Assembly (NCBI GenBank): GCA_947631075.1
Contig: CANRJU010000027.1
Span: 1 to 15,929, forward strand
Origin: an uncultured Lachnospiraceae bacterium
Lineage (GTDB): Bacteria; Bacillota; Clostridia; Lachnospirales; Lachnospiraceae
Direction of reading: 5' to 3'
Length of the DNA stretch: 15,929 nucleotides
The notes beneath the pieces were generated by a model. That model was not told the origin of the DNA. It ran no database searches and saw nothing but the letters and a program-made list of their open reading frames with translations. The position numbers were made by a program, and so were the translations under genes. Within the stretch, counting starts at the first letter, position 1. Every line of letters starts with the position of its first letter. Positions 14,392-15,929 of the stretch are shown here, piece after piece.

Positions 14392-14886
14392 ATGCTTACA
14401 AGAAATAACATAAAGAAGATTTTATCCCTGCTTCTACTGGCTGCCCTTATAGTCGGGCAGTCAGCAGGAAGTTCTGCTCAGGCGAAGGCAAAAGGATATC
14501 AATTTACTTACAAGAAGGTAACCGTGTATATGGGCGGACCGGCGGCGAAGCTGATAAAAAAGGCGGGCAAGCCCAAAAGCTGCAAGGCGGAAAAAAGCTG
14601 CGCCTATGACGGCAAGGACCGGACTTATAAGTACAAGGATTTTATTTTGTATACCTACTCCAACACGGACAACGGAACGGAATATGTAAATGGCATCACG
14701 TTTCTGACGAATAAGGTTTCTACGAAGGAGAAGATAAAAATCGGAAGTCCTTACAGCGCCGTAAAAAAGAAATATGGCAATAAAAAGGATTATCTGGGCG
14801 TCTATACATATAAAAAAGGCGATTCCAAACTTCAGGTAGAGGTAACGGACGACGTGGTGACAAATATTCGATATATAAAGGCTTAG
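14392..14886 (+). CDS. Small secreted lysine-rich protein of unknown function
   Basis: A 164-aa protein, not recognised as a named family. A signal peptide is clear: basic TRNNIKK, hydrophobic LSLLLLAALIVG, then SSAQAKA with a likely SPase I cut near residue 31-33. The mature part is small and basic (many Lys/Tyr), with short beta-type strands and two motifs of similar style (GGPAAKLIKKAGKP and GSPYSAVKKKYGNK). This hints at two related alpha/beta units like those of small SmpA/BamE- or PepSY-type folds; I cannot confirm this. GAGGAGG at 14374-14380 precedes the ATG. It starts 41 nt after the DltA-like gene with no terminator between, so it likely belongs to the same transcript and works at the cell surface, where the acylation would happen. 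Confidence 0.75.
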   Translation: MLTRNNIKKILSLLLLAALIVGQSAGSSAQAKAKGYQFTYKKVTVYMGGPAAKLIKKAGKPKSCKAEKSCAYDGKDRTYKYKDFILYTYSNTDNGTEYVNGITFLTNKVSTKEKIKIGSPYSAVKKKYGNKKDYLGVYTYKKGDSKLQVEVTDDVVTNIRYIKA

Positions 14887-14911
14887 GAATGGAAAAGAGG
14901 GCTTGGTTAAA

Positions 14912-15929
14912 GTGAAATCAGCAAAAATACATACTCGGATTGTTGTCTGCCTGGCAATCTGCGGCATGATTATGCCTTACAGGGGAAATGTAGTGAACGT
15001 TCAGGCAAAAACAGTGACGACGTCCGTCCGCGCGATTAAGGTCGGCCAGCGGTTTCGAATGAAAAATGCCGGTAATTGCGACTCATTCAAAAGCGGCAAT
15101 ACAAAGGTGGCCAGCGTAGATGAAAGAGGCGTGGTCACGGGTAAGAAAAAAGGAACCGTGCGAATTACGGCGCGAAAAGACGGAAAAACCGTAAGAAGGT
15201 GCACAGTTAAAGTAAAGAAGAAAGCCTATAAGCCGGACAGCCTTCCTGTTACATTTTCAGAGGTTTCCCTGAAAGAAGTCAGTGAGCCGGCGGCAGGGAC
15301 ACAAGAGAAAATTCGTTATGAATCTTATATTACGAATCATGCCAGGGCAACGATTAAGAGGATTCTGTACTATTATAAGGCGCCAGAGAAAGCGGATGAA
15401 CCGGGAGCAGGAGATGGAGCGGATTCGGGGGGCTCTCCCGCTTCACCCGGAGCCGTGAGCGGCGCGGCTGTATCTGGTCCGACATCTGGCTCTGCTGTGG
15501 TGGGAGAGACAGAGCAGGAGAGCAGAATAATTCTAAAGGCGGAAAACATAAAGCCGGGAAAAACGATAAAGGCAGAAAGAACAGGTTCGAATGGAAATGA
15601 GGATCAGTTTCAATTAGAAAATGAGCAGCTGATAAAAATCGAATTGTATGCTGGAAAAGCCCTTTATGTGTATCACGCGGATACGGGAACCTATAATTTT
15701 AAATGGGGCACGAAGGACAAAAAGGCCCCGGTGATTTCCGGATTCGTAAAGGGGAAAAGCGCTACGGGATACGGGGACATATACCGGGTGTATTACGCGG
15801 ATATGAAAAAGCAGTATCATTATACGCAGTTTGTAAAGGCGAAGGATAATCGGGACGGCCCGGTAAAAGTAAAGGCGGACACAAGCGGAATCAACTGGAA
15901 AAAAGAGGGCGTTTATAAATTGCGTTTTT
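14912..15929 (+). CDS. Secreted protein with Big_2 Ig-like domain, 3' end outside window
   Basis: A partial gene, open to the last base (339 codons seen). The N-terminus is a signal peptide (KSAKIHTR, then IVVCLAICGMIM, with NVQAKT as a likely cut near residue 32). Residues about 38-105 match a bacterial Ig-like Big_2 domain: IKVGQRFRM, TKVASVDERGVVTGKKKGTVRITA and CTVKVKK. A middle region of beta type follows, interrupted at about 165-195 by a flexible Gly/Ser/Pro/Ala linker. The visible end (VKVKADTSGINWKKEGVYKLRF) looks like the start of a second Ig-like domain. Big_2 domains are common in Clostridia surface proteins that bind the wall or other polymers. The start is the GTG at 14912, with AGAGGG at 14896-14901; a TTG at 14903 in the same frame is possible. 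It lies 25 nt after the previous gene, so it is probably co-transcribed. Confidence 0.78.
   Translation, partial: MKSAKIHTRIVVCLAICGMIMPYRGNVVNVQAKTVTTSVRAIKVGQRFRMKNAGNCDSFKSGNTKVASVDERGVVTGKKKGTVRITARKDGKTVRRCTVKVKKKAYKPDSLPVTFSEVSLKEVSEPAAGTQEKIRYESYITNHARATIKRILYYYKAPEKADEPGAGDGADSGGSPASPGAVSGAAVSGPTSGSAVVGETEQESRIILKAENIKPGKTIKAERTGSNGNEDQFQLENEQLIKIELYAGKALYVYHADTGTYNFKWGTKDKKAPVISGFVKGKSATGYGDIYRVYYADMKKQYHYTQFVKAKDNRDGPVKVKADTSGINWKKEGVYKLRF

Noticed and set aside
14461..14967. A 168-codon open frame on the - strand over the small secreted protein
   Set aside because: It is antisense to a gene with a clear signal peptide and ribosome binding site; no domain and no promoter seen.

Overview
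The window looks like a chromosomal segment of a Gram-positive, low-to-mid GC Clostridia, most likely a Lachnospiraceae gut bacterium. This rests on strong GGAGG-type ribosome binding sites, sigma-A-like promoters, single-membrane export signals (SPase I type), and gene types common in that family (EF-hand/LRR secreted protein, Big_2 secreted protein, DUF4143 ATPase, HRDIS-type Ser/Thr kinase). No rRNA, tRNA, IS element, CRISPR array or phage gene is seen.

Layout. (1) 40-678: a long-form RpiB/LacA/LacB sugar-phosphate isomerase with a C-terminal extension. (2) 841-2136: an AAA ATPase with a DUF4143 C-terminus, behind a near-consensus promoter that carries a perfect 10-bp palindrome in its spacer. 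(3) 2293-3537: a secreted leucine-rich-repeat protein with one EF-hand-like loop. (4) 3564-3712: a dense control region. It holds five 9-mers at 20-21 bp period that resemble a LytTR-type site array, then a consensus promoter, then a 14-bp inverted repeat that includes the ribosome binding site. (5) 3718-9142: an AlbA_2/Schlafen-like ATP-binding protein with a C-terminal winged helix, an unrecognised helical protein with an internal duplication, and a one-pass Ser/Thr kinase with a large outside domain, all on the + strand. (6) 9196-9263: a hairpin that could terminate both the kinase and the convergent XRE gene. (7) 9285-9644 (-): an XRE regulator divergent from (8) 9839-15929: an acyl-carrier protein, an MBOAT acyltransferase, a DltD-like SGNH-type protein, a DltA-like adenylating enzyme, and two secreted lysine-rich proteins, the last cut by the window end.

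How they may work together. Region 8 has all four parts of a D-alanylation-type system (activate, carry, transfer across the membrane, finish outside), but in the order C-B-D-A instead of the usual A-B-C-D. Several signature residues also differ: Tyr before the carrier serine, Cys at the SGNH nucleophile position, and Ala where DltA has its stereoselective Cys. This suggests a non-canonical surface acylation or aminoacylation system under local XRE control. Region 5 may be a signalling module (transcription factor, adaptor, kinase) driven by a LytTR regulator encoded elsewhere. Both readings are inference from sequence and context.

The most anomalous local point is the start of the DltD-like gene. 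The good ATG and ribosome binding site lie in a different frame from the body, separated by a run of five G, so a one-base indel, frameshift or sequencing error is likely.
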